From CBFFRJ01 sp051486985 (GTDB lineage Bacteria > Pseudomonadota > Gammaproteobacteria > Enterobacterales > Enterobacteriaceae): a stretch of DNA of 64,000 nt. This document shows, in pieces, positions 1-9,194 of the stretch. The stretch lies in assembly GCF_051486985.1 (NCBI RefSeq), contig NZ_JAHVDV010000009.1:77547-141546 (forward strand), written 5' to 3'. A program made the translations under genes and the position numbers. Position 1 is the stretch's first letter. Each line of letters begins with the position of its first letter. Under the pieces are notes generated by a model. That model was not told the DNA's origin. It did no database searches and worked only from the letters and a program-made list of their open reading frames with translations.

Positions 1-3000
1 AAGGTCAAACAGCGCGATTTTGTCTATCACAATGAGGTGATCAAGCCAGCGCTGGTGGGGCTACTCGGCCCGTGGATCTCAGGGGGTATCGAATTCAACT
101 GGCCGCAGCATCATCGTCCAACCACCTTTATGCCGGTGGACTCTATGCTCGAAGAGCATGAGGACGGCAGCAAAACGGTGTGGGTCGGTGAAACCGAGCC
201 GATGCATGGCTTGCAGGTCATGACGGGCTTCACTCTGCGGCCGGAGCGGGCGGCGCTGGAAATCGGCAGCCGTGTTTACAACGCTAATGCGACGCCGCGC
301 CATTTCCTGTGGTGGGCGAACCCGGCAGTGAAAGGGGGCGATGATCATCAGAGCGTCTTCCCGCCAGATGTGACCGCCGTGTTCGATCATGGTAAACGCG
401 CCGTCTCCTCTTTCCCGATTGCCACGGGGACATATTACAAAGTCGATTATTCGGCCGGTGTCGATATCTCCCGCTATAAAAACGTACCGGTCCCGACCTC
501 CTATATGGCGGAAAAGTCTGCCTACGATTTTGTTGGTGCCTGGTCGCAGGATGAAAATGGCGGACTGCTGCACGTTGCCGATCACCACATAGCACCCGGC
601 AAAAAGCAGTGGAGCTGGGGGCATAGCGAATTTGGTCAGGCCTGGGATCGTAGCCTCACCGACCACAACGGTCCCTATATCGAACTGATGACCGGGATTT
701 TTGCCGATAACCAGCCCGATTTTACCTGGCTGGATGCGTATGAAGAAAAACGTTTCGTACAGTATTTCCTGCCCTACCATTCGCTCGGTATGGTGCATAA
801 CGCCTCGCAGGATGCGGTACTGAAACTCCAGCGACACGAAGCAGGGCTGGAGTGGGGGCTCTACGCCATCGCCCCGTTAACGGGGCATCGCCTGACGCTT
901 ACTGAAGCAGGCAACCCGACACCGTTACTGGATGAAAACGTCACCCTTACGCCCGTCTCAGTGACGCAGGGCGCGCTTGATGTTGCTCACCCGGCACGGC
1001 TGACCCTGACGCTTTTTGATGCTACGGGTACGACAGTGCTGGCCTACGAAGAGCATCAGCCGGGCGAAATGCCGCTGCCGGATGTCGCCACGGCGCCTGC
1101 CGCCGCCGATGACATTACCTCCGCTGACGAGGCCTGGTTTATTGGTCAACACCTTGAGCAGTACCACCATGCCAGCCGCCCGGCTCTGGATTATTACGCC
1201 CGCGGCGTGGCGATCGACCCACTTGATTATCGCTGCAACCTGGCGCTGGCAACGCTTGAATACAACCGGGCCGACTATGCTCGTGCCGTCGATTTTGCCA
1301 CCCAGGCGTTAACGCGTGCACACCGGCTCAATAAAAATCCCCAGTGCGGGATGGCCAGTTTTATTCGTGCCTGCGCCTGTGAACGCCTGCAACGATGGAA
1401 AGAGGCGGAGGAGGATTTCTGGCGTGCTACCTGGAGCGGCAACAGCAAAGCAGCTGGTTTTTACGGCCTGGCGCGGCTTGCTGCACGCGATCGCCGCTAC
1501 GCGCAGGGGATTGCATTTTGCCAGCAGAGCCTGCGGGCTGGCCCTGGCTGCCAGGAGGCCCACTGTTTGCTGGTCCGGCTACTGCAACTGAGCGGGCAGC
1601 AAAACGATGCGGTGGCGATGCTGTCACAGTTAAGGCGCGACTACCCGTTAAACCCGACGGTGTGGTGGCTGCAATGGCAGAGTGAGGGGAGTGATGACGC
1701 ACGCGCGACCTGGCGCAACCTCTGCGGTGGGCGCGATATCAATGCGCTGACCACCGCCGGGCAGTTACTGAGCTGGGGAATGGCTGACGAGGCGCTCAGC
1801 GTGCTGAATACGCTTAACTGCGAACGTACTTTGCCGCTCCTGATGCAGGCCAGTCTGCTGCCTGAAGCCGAACGGGCGCCGCTTATCGCCCGCGCGATTG
1901 ACCTCTTTCCGCGCTTTGTCCGTTTCCCGAATACGCTTGATGAAGTCGATGCCCTTAACGCCCTGCAGGAGAGCGCTTTTGCCCGCCATCTGCTGGCCTG
2001 CTTCCATTACAGCAAACGCAGTGAGGCAAAAGCCGTTGCCCTCTGGCAGCAGTGCGTGGCGATGGACGACCGCCTGGCCGATGCCTGGCGCGGTCTGGCC
2101 ATTCATGCCTGGAACAGACAGCAGGATGAAGTCTTAGCGACCCGCTACCTCGACACCGCCTGTGGTTTATTACCGAATGATGCGCGTTTGCTGTTTGAGC
2201 GTGATTTGCTCGCCAGACTCGCCGGGGCCTCGCCCCAAAGTCGGCTTGCCCGGCTGGAAGCGAATCTGGCATGCGCGCTGAAACGCGATGACATGACGGC
2301 AGAGTTACTGAACCTCTGGCACCTGTGCGGTAAAACCGACAACGCCACTCGTGTGCTGGAAAGCCGTAAATTCCACCCCTGGGAAGGCGGGGAAGGTAAA
2401 GTCACCAGCCAGTTCATTCTCAACAGACTGCTTCAGGCCTGGGAGGCCATTGGTGCCGGGCAACCTGCCCGCGCAGAACATTTGCTGATGGGCGCCTTAC
2501 GCTACCCGGAAAACCTGAGCGAAGGCCGCTTGCCCGGCCAGACGGATAATGACATCTGGTTCTGGCTGGGCGTTTGCGCCCGGTTACAACGCGACGAGGC
2601 GCAGGCGCAGGTGGCCTGGCAAAAAGCCATGCAGGGCGACCGCACGCTCAATGTTCACAGCTATTACAACGATCAGCCCGTGGACTATCTCTTCTGGCAG
2701 GGGATGGCGCTGCGGATGCTTGGCGATGGCGCCGCTGCCGACGCGCTGTTTACGGATATGGCGCAGTGGGCAATCAACATGGCAGACACACCTGCACAGG
2801 CCGACTTTTTTGCCGTCTCGCAACCCGATCTGCTCTCGCTGTACGGCTCTCTCCAGCAGCAGCATCAGGAAAAATGTCTCTACATCCAGGCGCTGGCAGC
2901 AGCCGGTATGGGCGATGAACCACAGTGGCATGAGGCCTGCACGGCGCTAAGCGCCCTTAACCCCGCCTGGCCAAAAGCCGCGCTCTTCGTGCGCGTCATG

Positions 3001-3027
3001 CCTTACGTGCTGCACCTTGTTCGCTAG
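1..3027 (+). CDS. DUF5107 and TPR-repeat protein, 5' end outside the window
   Basis: The frame is open from base 1 to the TAG at 3025-3027, giving 1008 visible residues and no convincing start. A GTG at 37 could be read as one, but it has no clear ribosome site and coding continues upstream of it, so I treat the gene as truncated by the window edge. The first ~350 residues resemble the DUF5107 family (motif HFLWWANPAV), which has a galactose-mutarotase-like beta-sandwich. The remainder is helical and repetitive, consistent with many tetratricopeptide repeats (for example around residues 380-560 and 780-900). No signal peptide can be judged because the N-terminus is missing. The next gene, 71 bp downstream on the same strand, is an aldose-epimerase-like protein of the same fold class. 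A role in carbohydrate handling is inference; the exact function is unknown. Confidence 0.8.
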   Translation, partial: KVKQRDFVYHNEVIKPALVGLLGPWISGGIEFNWPQHHRPTTFMPVDSMLEEHEDGSKTVWVGETEPMHGLQVMTGFTLRPERAALEIGSRVYNANATPRHFLWWANPAVKGGDDHQSVFPPDVTAVFDHGKRAVSSFPIATGTYYKVDYSAGVDISRYKNVPVPTSYMAEKSAYDFVGAWSQDENGGLLHVADHHIAPGKKQWSWGHSEFGQAWDRSLTDHNGPYIELMTGIFADNQPDFTWLDAYEEKRFVQYFLPYHSLGMVHNASQDAVLKLQRHEAGLEWGLYAIAPLTGHRLTLTEAGNPTPLLDENVTLTPVSVTQGALDVAHPARLTLTLFDATGTTVLAYEEHQPGEMPLPDVATAPAAADDITSADEAWFIGQHLEQYHHASRPALDYYARGVAIDPLDYRCNLALATLEYNRADYARAVDFATQALTRAHRLNKNPQCGMASFIRACACERLQRWKEAEEDFWRATWSGNSKAAGFYGLARLAARDRRYAQGIAFCQQSLRAGPGCQEAHCLLVRLLQLSGQQNDAVAMLSQLRRDYPLNPTVWWLQWQSEGSDDARATWRNLCGGRDINALTTAGQLLSWGMADEALSVLNTLNCERTLPLLMQASLLPEAERAPLIARAIDLFPRFVRFPNTLDEVDALNALQESAFARHLLACFHYSKRSEAKAVALWQQCVAMDDRLADAWRGLAIHAWNRQQDEVLATRYLDTACGLLPNDARLLFERDLLARLAGASPQSRLARLEANLACALKRDDMTAELLNLWHLCGKTDNATRVLESRKFHPWEGGEGKVTSQFILNRLLQAWEAIGAGQPARAEHLLMGALRYPENLSEGRLPGQTDNDIWFWLGVCARLQRDEAQAQVAWQKAMQGDRTLNVHSYYNDQPVDYLFWQGMALRMLGDGAAADALFTDMAQWAINMADTPAQADFFAVSQPDLLSLYGSLQQQHQEKCLYIQALAAAGMGDEPQWHEACTALSALNPAWPKAALFVRVMPYVLHLVR

Positions 3028-3098
3028 CGCCTGCGTTCTGCAATCCGGGCGCGGCCTGACCGCCGCACCCGACTACCCCCTGGAGGAAGAGGAGTGCG

Positions 3099-3962
3099 AT
3101 GACAATTCACAGCTTACAGAACGGGACGCTGCGGCTGATGGTGTCCGAACAGGGAGGCGTGATAGAGGGGTTCTGGCACCAGGATATGCCCCTGCTACGT
3201 CCCGGAAAACAGAGCGGCGTGGCGACAGAGTCTGCCTGTTTCCCACTGGTGCCTTTCGGCAATCGCATCAGCGGGAACCACTTTACGTGGGAGGGAACCC
3301 CCTGTTGCCTTGAGCCAAACGTGGCGTGGGACCGCCATTATCTGCACGGCGATGGCTGGCTGGCTCACTGGACGTGCGGGCAGAAATCCAAAGTCGCGCT
3401 GACGCTGGCATACCGGCATAACCACGGCGTTTACCGTTATTTCGCGCAGCAGCGGTTTACTCTCGGTGCCTCGTCACTGACAGTCACGCTTAGCGTAAAA
3501 AATGAGGGGAGGCAGACGCTGCCGTTTGGCCTCGGCTGGCATCCCTATTTTCCCCTGACCAGGGAGACGCGTTTGCAGGCGCAAGCGACCGGCTACTGGC
3601 TGGAGCGCGAGCAGTGGCTTGCAGGTGAGTATCAGGATAGCCTGCCTGCGGCGTTAAATTTTCAACAGCCCAACGCACTCCCGCGCCAGTGGGTTAACAA
3701 TGGTTTTGCAGGCTGGAACGGTGAGGCACTTATCAGCCAGCAGGGCTACAGTCTGCAGATAAAAACGACACCGGCGGCCCCCTGTTATTTTGTTTTTGTC
3801 TCCGCCCCTGAATTTGAGGAGGGCTATGCGTTTGACGCCTTCTGTTTTGAACCGATGAGCCACGCGCCGGACGACCATCACCGACCCCGGGGTGGGCATC
3901 TGACGCCGCTTAAACCGGGAGAAAGCTTCAGCCAGACGATGGTGATCACCTTGCAGATCTGA
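3099..3962 (+). CDS. Aldose 1-epimerase family protein (galactose mutarotase-like)
   Basis: The 287-residue protein carries the aldose-epimerase signature residues in order: FPLVPFGNRISG (substrate-binding Arg/Asn), LHGDGW (His), GLGWHPYFP (catalytic-type His) and FCFEPMSHAPD (the Glu used as base in GalM-type enzymes). Family knowledge predicts interconversion of alpha and beta anomers of a hexose or a modified sugar; the true substrate cannot be read from sequence. There is no signal peptide, so it should be cytoplasmic. The ATG is preceded by GGAGGAAGAGGAG, a strong ribosome site. It is probably cotranscribed with the DUF5107/TPR gene upstream, and hcaT follows 99 bp downstream. Confidence 0.85.
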   Translation: MTIHSLQNGTLRLMVSEQGGVIEGFWHQDMPLLRPGKQSGVATESACFPLVPFGNRISGNHFTWEGTPCCLEPNVAWDRHYLHGDGWLAHWTCGQKSKVALTLAYRHNHGVYRYFAQQRFTLGASSLTVTLSVKNEGRQTLPFGLGWHPYFPLTRETRLQAQATGYWLEREQWLAGEYQDSLPAALNFQQPNALPRQWVNNGFAGWNGEALISQQGYSLQIKTTPAAPCYFVFVSAPEFEEGYAFDAFCFEPMSHAPDDHHRPRGGHLTPLKPGESFSQTMVITLQI

Positions 3963-4061
3963 AAAGCAGACCTGCGCGCAACAGGGCCGGCTGTTATGGC
4001 ATTGTTGCTTGCAAGGTCGTCGGTTTCCCTCCAGACTATCGCCACCATTCAGGAGGAAATC

Positions 4062-5201
4062 ATGGTCTTGCAGTCCACGCGCTGGCTGGCGCTCGCTTAC
4101 TTCACCTACTTTTTTAGCTACGGTATTTTTCTCCCCTTCTGGAGCGTCTGGCTCAAAGGGACAGGGCTGACGCCTGAAACCATCGGTATTTTGCTTGGTG
4201 CAGGTCTGGTGGCCCGTTTTCTCGGCAGCCTGTTGATTGCCCCACGCGTCAGTAATCCTTCGCTGCTGATTAAAGCCTTACGTATTCTGGCACTGATTAC
4301 CCTGCTGTTCGCCCTCGGGTTCTGGGCTGGCACGAATGTGGCCTGGCTGATGGTGGTGATTATCGGGTTTAACCTCTTCTTCTCCCCGCTGGTGCCGCTA
4401 ACCGATGCGCTGGCAAATACCTGGCAAAAACAGTTCCCGATGGACTACGGCCGGGTGCGGGTCTGGGGTTCTATTGCGTTTGTGATTGGCTCGGCGGCAA
4501 CAGGCAAGTTGGTTAGCGAGTTTGATTACCGTGCGGTGCTGGCGATGCTTACCCTCGGTGTGGTCTCCATGCTGCTTGGCATGTTGATTCGCCCGTCGAT
4601 TCTGCCGCAAGGGGAGAGGCGTCATCAGGATGCCACAGGCTGGCAGGCCTGGCGCGATCTGGTGGTTAAAAACTGGCGTTTTCTGGCCTGCGTGTCGCTG
4701 CTCCAGGGGGCACACGCCGCCTATTACGGCTTCAGTGCGCTCTACTGGCAGGAAGCCGGGTACTCTGCCTCGACCGTCGGGTATTTATGGTCGCTTGGCG
4801 TGGTGGCGGAAGTGGTGGTCTTTACGCTGAGCAACCGGCTGTTCCGCCGCTTCAGCGCTCGTGATTTACTGCTTCTTTCGGCTGTAAGCGGACTGGCACG
4901 CTGGGGATTGATGGGATGGACGACCGATCTGCCGTGGCTGATCGTGGTGCAGATACTCCACTGCGGCACCTTTACCGTCTGCCATCTGGCGGGCATGCGT
5001 TATATCGCCGCGCGTAAGGAAAGTGAAATTATCCGCCTGCAGGCTATTTACTCCGCCGTGGCGATGGGGGGCAGTATTGCCCTGATGACGATGGTGTCAG
5101 GGTTCCTGTACCAGCATCTTCACCAGGGCCTCTTCTGGGTAATGGCACTGCTGGCACTTCCGGCGCTGTTCCTGCGCCCGAAAGTCACCTTGCAGCGTTA
5201 G
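4062..5201 (+). CDS. hcaT: MFS transporter HcaT, putative 3-phenylpropionate permease
   Basis: A 379-residue major facilitator protein with about 12 hydrophobic segments, matching E. coli HcaT from its N-terminus (MVLQSTRWLALAYFTYFF) through conserved stretches such as PLVPLTDALANTW. The ATG at 4062 follows AGGAGGAAAT; a longer frame opens at 3996 but lacks a ribosome site and conservation. In E. coli the gene adjoins the hca dioxygenase operon for 3-phenylpropionate; no hcaEFCBD genes lie in the window on either side. Its stop codon overlaps that of the convergent csiE: the four bases TTAG at 5198-5201 supply both stops. The function is assigned by homology. Confidence 0.88.
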   Translation: MVLQSTRWLALAYFTYFFSYGIFLPFWSVWLKGTGLTPETIGILLGAGLVARFLGSLLIAPRVSNPSLLIKALRILALITLLFALGFWAGTNVAWLMVVIIGFNLFFSPLVPLTDALANTWQKQFPMDYGRVRVWGSIAFVIGSAATGKLVSEFDYRAVLAMLTLGVVSMLLGMLIRPSILPQGERRHQDATGWQAWRDLVVKNWRFLACVSLLQGAHAAYYGFSALYWQEAGYSASTVGYLWSLGVVAEVVVFTLSNRLFRRFSARDLLLLSAVSGLARWGLMGWTTDLPWLIVVQILHCGTFTVCHLAGMRYIAARKESEIIRLQAIYSAVAMGGSIALMTMVSGFLYQHLHQGLFWVMALLALPALFLRPKVTLQR

Positions 5202-6475
5202 GACTCCAGCATAGTACGAATATGCTGCTGCTGGTGTTCGCTCAGCGACTGATCCGTATGGATAAGCGGCGCGGAGAACAGCGGCAGCGGCGTGGCGTAA
5301 GGGGTGACAATTACCGTTACGTCACGGGGGGCCCCCTGCTTTTTAAACTCACGCACCGGCAGGTATTTGATATTGAGCGGCAGCAGCGTCAACTCGCGTA
5401 GTTGCAGCTCAATTTCCTGCTCCCTCTCCGGCTCGTTGCCCGTTATCAGCACCACCTGCTTTTCATGCAGCTCCGCTTCCTGCATCAGCCAGGCACCAAA
5501 AATCACTGCCACCAGGCCGGCCTCTTCATCACTGAAACGCAGCCCATATTCAGCCTCAAGGGGCGCTAACGCCTCGCGGGTTGTGCGAATGAGCCGGGGA
5601 TAAAGGCGTACTATCTCTTCCTGGAGGCTATTATCAATACCAATGCCGAAGAGATGGCGGTCCAGCGCCTGCGTGATATGGACATAAAGCTGATCGGTGA
5701 GACCCTGTTCGTCGCTAAAGTGCAAGCCAGCGCGCTGACGAAAAAGAGCGACCATACTGACAATGGCCTGCCGGAGGCGATGATCCTCCTGGTGGCTGTC
5801 GTTCAGGGGGTCGGGCGTGCGCAGCATCATAAACAGCAGGGCGAGGAATGCATGTTCATTGTCCGGGGGGAGGGCAGCGACGCGTCGCTGCCAGTGGCGC
5901 ACAATCTCTTGCGCTACGACGTATTCAGCCCGCATTTGCGTCCAGGCATGCTGCACCGGGTTAAATTCTGGTGAGAAGCCAGCATGGCTCTGCAGCAGAC
6001 AATACTGCAGATAGAGGCCCAGAAACTGCATATCCCGAGACTCAAATGAGCGCTGCAGCCGACGAGCGCAGAGATTAATCAGCGCGCGAAGATTGGTGTC
6101 GTCGTAAAGCGTGCGGGCAATGCCCTGCTGTTTCAGCGCCGATTTCAGGGCTGGCGTGTAGTGCTCGGAAATAAAGTGTGGACACAGACGCAGGCCGCGT
6201 CGAAGCCACTGTAGCTGGCATAAACGTTGGTCAAGGGTTGTGCCTTCAATCCGATAGCTTCCGTCCTGTTGGGACGCAATAGTGAGCCGATGGTAGCGCT
6301 GGATCTCATGATCGGTGTCGGCGATATCCTGACGCGCGATCTCTTCGTCAACGCCATTGACGGCGCGAATGATTTCCGTGGTGACCGTCTGCCCCGGTAA
6401 CGCAAGCAGTAGTAGCACCTGGCAGCGGCGCTGCGGACTGGAGAGCACAGATGGTGGCGTCATTACGATTGTCAT
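5198..6475 (-). CDS. csiE: Stationary-phase inducible protein CsiE, PRD-type regulator
   Basis: 425 residues, close to the 426 of E. coli CsiE, with conserved SVLSSPQRRCQ near the N-terminus. The family has an N-terminal winged-helix-like region and PRD (PTS regulation domain)-like segments (around residues 165-380), as in BglG/LicR-type regulators, but no confirmed RNA-binding or PTS EII domain is apparent. In E. coli it is induced in stationary phase and its target is unknown. ATG at 6475 is used; an in-frame ATG four codons later (6463) is a plausible alternative. Transcribed divergently from the DUF1007 gene and convergently with hcaT. Confidence 0.87.
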   Translation of the reverse strand: MTIVMTPPSVLSSPQRRCQVLLLLALPGQTVTTEIIRAVNGVDEEIARQDIADTDHEIQRYHRLTIASQQDGSYRIEGTTLDQRLCQLQWLRRGLRLCPHFISEHYTPALKSALKQQGIARTLYDDTNLRALINLCARRLQRSFESRDMQFLGLYLQYCLLQSHAGFSPEFNPVQHAWTQMRAEYVVAQEIVRHWQRRVAALPPDNEHAFLALLFMMLRTPDPLNDSHQEDHRLRQAIVSMVALFRQRAGLHFSDEQGLTDQLYVHITQALDRHLFGIGIDNSLQEEIVRLYPRLIRTTREALAPLEAEYGLRFSDEEAGLVAVIFGAWLMQEAELHEKQVVLITGNEPEREQEIELQLRELTLLPLNIKYLPVREFKKQGAPRDVTVIVTPYATPLPLFSAPLIHTDQSLSEHQQQHIRTMLES

Positions 6476-6599
6476 CTGCGAAGTTCCAGTTAGGGTGTTC
6501 GATAAGAATAGCTAAAGGTATGATTGACGAAAGCGCAGCCGCAGCCCTTTACCTCAGGAATGCCGGAGAACATCACAGAATTTATATCGTGAGGAAGAC

Positions 6600-7238
6600 A
6601 TGCAAGCAGTGAAACCGTATGCCTTAGGGCTTATTCTCACGTTTTTATCGTCCGCGGTGACGGCGCATCCCCATAGTTTTATCCGTCTGAAAACCGAAGT
6701 AATGGTGGAGAATGGTCAGTGGACCGGGCTTCTGATGCGCTGGACGATGGATGAAATCACCTCGGCTGATCTACTTTACGATGCCGGAGATGCCAGACCC
6801 GGGGACGAAATATGGAAAAAACTGGCCGCCGAGGTCATGGCCAATGTGCTTGGACAGCACTATTTCACGGAGGTCTGGCACAACGGCAAAAAAGTGAGGT
6901 TTGTTAACCGTCCTCTGCATTATGGCATGGAGAGAGAGGGGCACCAGGCCGTACTGACCTTTGCCCTTCCGCTTGCCGCACCCCAGACGCTTAATGGGCA
7001 GAGTTACACTTTCTCCACCTTTGATCCTACCTATTATGTGGATATGAGCTATGAACACGATAGCGACGTAACCCTGGCTGCTGAACTGCGCGCAAAATGT
7101 AAGCTGAGCCTGCACACGCCACATCCTGGCGACGATGTCCTGGACTATGCTCAGTCGCTGGATAAGGCCGATGCGCCGGAGGAGAGTATGGAGCTGGGTA
7201 AACAATTTGCACAGACGGTGACGCTGCAATGTCAGTGA
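6600..7238 (+). CDS. DUF1007 family periplasmic protein, partner of the NicO transporter
   Basis: 212 residues with a clear signal peptide (hydrophobic residues 8-20, predicted cleavage after VTA, leaving a mature N-terminus HPHSF). The two histidines right after the cleavage site, plus further His/Asp/Glu residues, would suit periplasmic metal binding, but this is inference. DUF1007 proteins are commonly encoded with NicO/RcnA-like nickel-cobalt transporters, and here the next gene starts inside this one: ATG 7229 precedes the TGA at 7236-7238, a 10-base overlap suggesting translational coupling. The start has a GAGGAAG ribosome site. This pair is not present between csiE and suhB in E. coli K-12. 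Confidence 0.8.
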   Translation: MQAVKPYALGLILTFLSSAVTAHPHSFIRLKTEVMVENGQWTGLLMRWTMDEITSADLLYDAGDARPGDEIWKKLAAEVMANVLGQHYFTEVWHNGKKVRFVNRPLHYGMEREGHQAVLTFALPLAAPQTLNGQSYTFSTFDPTYYVDMSYEHDSDVTLAAELRAKCKLSLHTPHPGDDVLDYAQSLDKADAPEESMELGKQFAQTVTLQCQ

Positions 7239-8209
7239 TATCCGCCGCGCGTTTGCAAAAGACAGGTGTTCGCCAGTGGTGGCCGCTGGCTCTTTTTCTG
7301 GTGCTGGCAGCGGTGGGTGGTGCCTGGCTCTGGCAGGCCTGGCCGCAGGTGCTGCGCGAAAGCATTGTCTGGCAGCGGGAATTTAACCAGCAACTCAGCT
7401 CGCTATTACAAGGCGTGGCGGATAACCCGACCCGAGCCGGAAGTTCGCTGCTGCTGGTGAGCTTCCTTTATGGGGTATTGCATGCACTGGGGCCGGGGCA
7501 CGGGAAAGTGGTGATCACGACCTGGCTTGCCACCCACCCGTCTAAGTTGAAATCCAGCATGGGCCTTACGCTTGCCTCTTCATTACTGCAGGGCCTGGTG
7601 GCAGTGCTGCTGGTGGTTGTGGTGCTCCAGGTGCTGGCTCTGCCCGCGCGGCAGCTTCCTCTCGGCAGTTTCTGGCTGGAGAAGGGAAGCTATGCGCTGG
7701 TGGGGGTATTAGGACTGTTGCTCTGCTGGCGGGCGCTTAAAAAACTGCATGGTATTTTACGCAAACCGACCTTTAAAACCTTTACCCCTCATCATGTTCA
7801 CCATGAACAGTGCGGCTGCGGACATCAGCATCTGCCGACACCTCAGCAATTACAGCAGGGTGACGACTGGCGCGCCCGGCTGGTGATTGTGCTTTCGATG
7901 GGCATGCGACCCTGTTCGGGGGCGATAATGGTGCTGCTGTTCAGCAAGGTGGTCGGCGTGTTTGGCTGGGGAGTGGCGTCGGCAATGGCGATGGCCGCAG
8001 GCACCGCACTGACCATCAGCTCGCTGGCGCTACTTGTGCATAGTTTTCGTACCCTGGCGGTAAAACTGAGCGGCAGTAAAACGCCCGCCGTGTGGAAACA
8101 GGTAGGGTGGACGACGCTGGCATTAGCAGGGGGGATGGTGTTAATAGCGGCTGCGGTAGTGATGTGGATGAGTGCAGTGCCGCAAGGCAGAGGGATAAGG
8201 CCGTTTTGA
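7229..8209 (+). CDS. NicO-family nickel/cobalt efflux transporter
   Basis: A 326-residue membrane protein with roughly seven hydrophobic segments. The family motifs are HALGPGHGK in the second-third segment region and MRPCSGAIMVLL after the central loop. The loop between them is rich in His and Cys (HHVHHEQCGCGHQH, about residues 188-202), as in RcnA, where such loops bind Ni or Co. It should export nickel or cobalt across the inner membrane; the exact metal is not decidable. It overlaps the upstream DUF1007 gene by 10 bases, so they form an operon. No RcnR gene is nearby and I saw no clear RcnR or NikR operator upstream. Confidence 0.85.
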   Translation: MSVISAARLQKTGVRQWWPLALFLVLAAVGGAWLWQAWPQVLRESIVWQREFNQQLSSLLQGVADNPTRAGSSLLLVSFLYGVLHALGPGHGKVVITTWLATHPSKLKSSMGLTLASSLLQGLVAVLLVVVVLQVLALPARQLPLGSFWLEKGSYALVGVLGLLLCWRALKKLHGILRKPTFKTFTPHHVHHEQCGCGHQHLPTPQQLQQGDDWRARLVIVLSMGMRPCSGAIMVLLFSKVVGVFGWGVASAMAMAAGTALTISSLALLVHSFRTLAVKLSGSKTPAVWKQVGWTTLALAGGMVLIAAAVVMWMSAVPQGRGIRPF

Positions 8210-8272
8210 GGTGAAGGGGAGGGGGCCAGATGCCCTCACCCCAAAGGGGCGAGGGAGAAAGCCTCAACCGAA
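8210..8272. repeat. Short GC-rich palindromic element between convergent genes
   Basis: The 63-bp gap between the transporter and suhB contains an inverted repeat at 8233-8255 (CCCTCACCCC, loop AAA, GGGGCGAGGG). The same CCCTCACCC / GGGTGAGGG type arms recur at 17359-17665 and in the 63.3-63.8 kb repeats, so this is one copy of a dispersed family. It may also stop transcription from both sides, though a strong T run is lacking. Confidence 0.55.
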
Positions 8273-9076
8273 TTAACGCTTCAGCGCTTCACTCAGTTCG
8301 TCACGCATGCTGGCCAGCATAGCTTTAACGACGCGCGGGTTACCGGCAACGAGGTTACCGCTCATCATGTAGCCGTGGCCACCGGTGAAATCACATACCA
8401 GACCGCCTGCTTCACGTACCAGCAGTTCGCCAGCAGCAAAATCCCAGGGCTTCAGGCCGATTTCGAAGAAACCATCAACGCGACCAGCGGCCACATAGGC
8501 CAGATCCAGCGCCGCAGAGCCGGTGCGACGGAAGTCCGCGCACTCGGTGAACAGCTTACCGACGATATTAATGTAAGGGGCTGCATGCTGCTTCACTTTG
8601 AACGGGAAGCCTGTCGCCAGAATGGTGCCATCGAGGTCACGCGCATTGCTGCCGCGCAGACGGTAACCGTTCAGCTGTGCGCCCTGACCGCGCGTTGCGG
8701 TGAACAGTTCGTTGCGCATAGGATCGTAAACCACCGCGACTTCAGTACGACCTTTAATGCGTACGGCGATGGAGACGGAGAAGTGGGGAAGGCGTTTGAT
8801 AAAGTTGGTGGTGCCATCCAGTGGATCGATAACCCATTGAACATCCTGATCTGCGCCTTCATGTTCACCGCTTTCTTCGGTGACGATGGAGTGTTGCGGG
8901 TAAGATTTGCGAATGGTTTCGATAATAATCGCTTCTGCGGCTTTATCGACGTTAGTCACAAAGTCATTGCTGCCTTTCTGGCTGGATTCTACGGAGTCAG
9001 GTGTTTCGTAGTGTTTGGCAATTACATTACCCGCCTTGCGCGCTGCGCGCACGGCGATGGTCAGCATCGGATGCAT
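8273..9076 (-). CDS. suhB: Inositol-1-monophosphatase / Nus complex factor SuhB
   Basis: 267 residues, equal to E. coli SuhB. Metal-binding motifs of the IMPase family are present: the Glu of EESGEHEG (about residue 67), DPLDGTTNF (about 84-92) and the C-terminal PWDFAAGELLVREAGG. It hydrolyses inositol phosphates in vitro, but in E. coli its important role is as a component of the NusA-NusB-NusG-S4 antitermination complex on rRNA operons, where it helps ribosome assembly. Divergent from trmJ, with 118 bp between the two starts. Confidence 0.97.
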   Translation of the reverse strand: MHPMLTIAVRAARKAGNVIAKHYETPDSVESSQKGSNDFVTNVDKAAEAIIIETIRKSYPQHSIVTEESGEHEGADQDVQWVIDPLDGTTNFIKRLPHFSVSIAVRIKGRTEVAVVYDPMRNELFTATRGQGAQLNGYRLRGSNARDLDGTILATGFPFKVKQHAAPYINIVGKLFTECADFRRTGSAALDLAYVAAGRVDGFFEIGLKPWDFAAGELLVREAGGLVCDFTGGHGYMMSGNLVAGNPRVVKAMLASMRDELSEALKR

Positions 9077-9194
9077 CGGTCTCTCTCACTGGATGTTAAA
9101 GAACGGGAAAACGGCGCGTATGATAGCAGCGTATTCGGAATATGTCTTCGGTTTATGATAATATGCACAAATATTCTTTAGCCGTAGAAAAACT

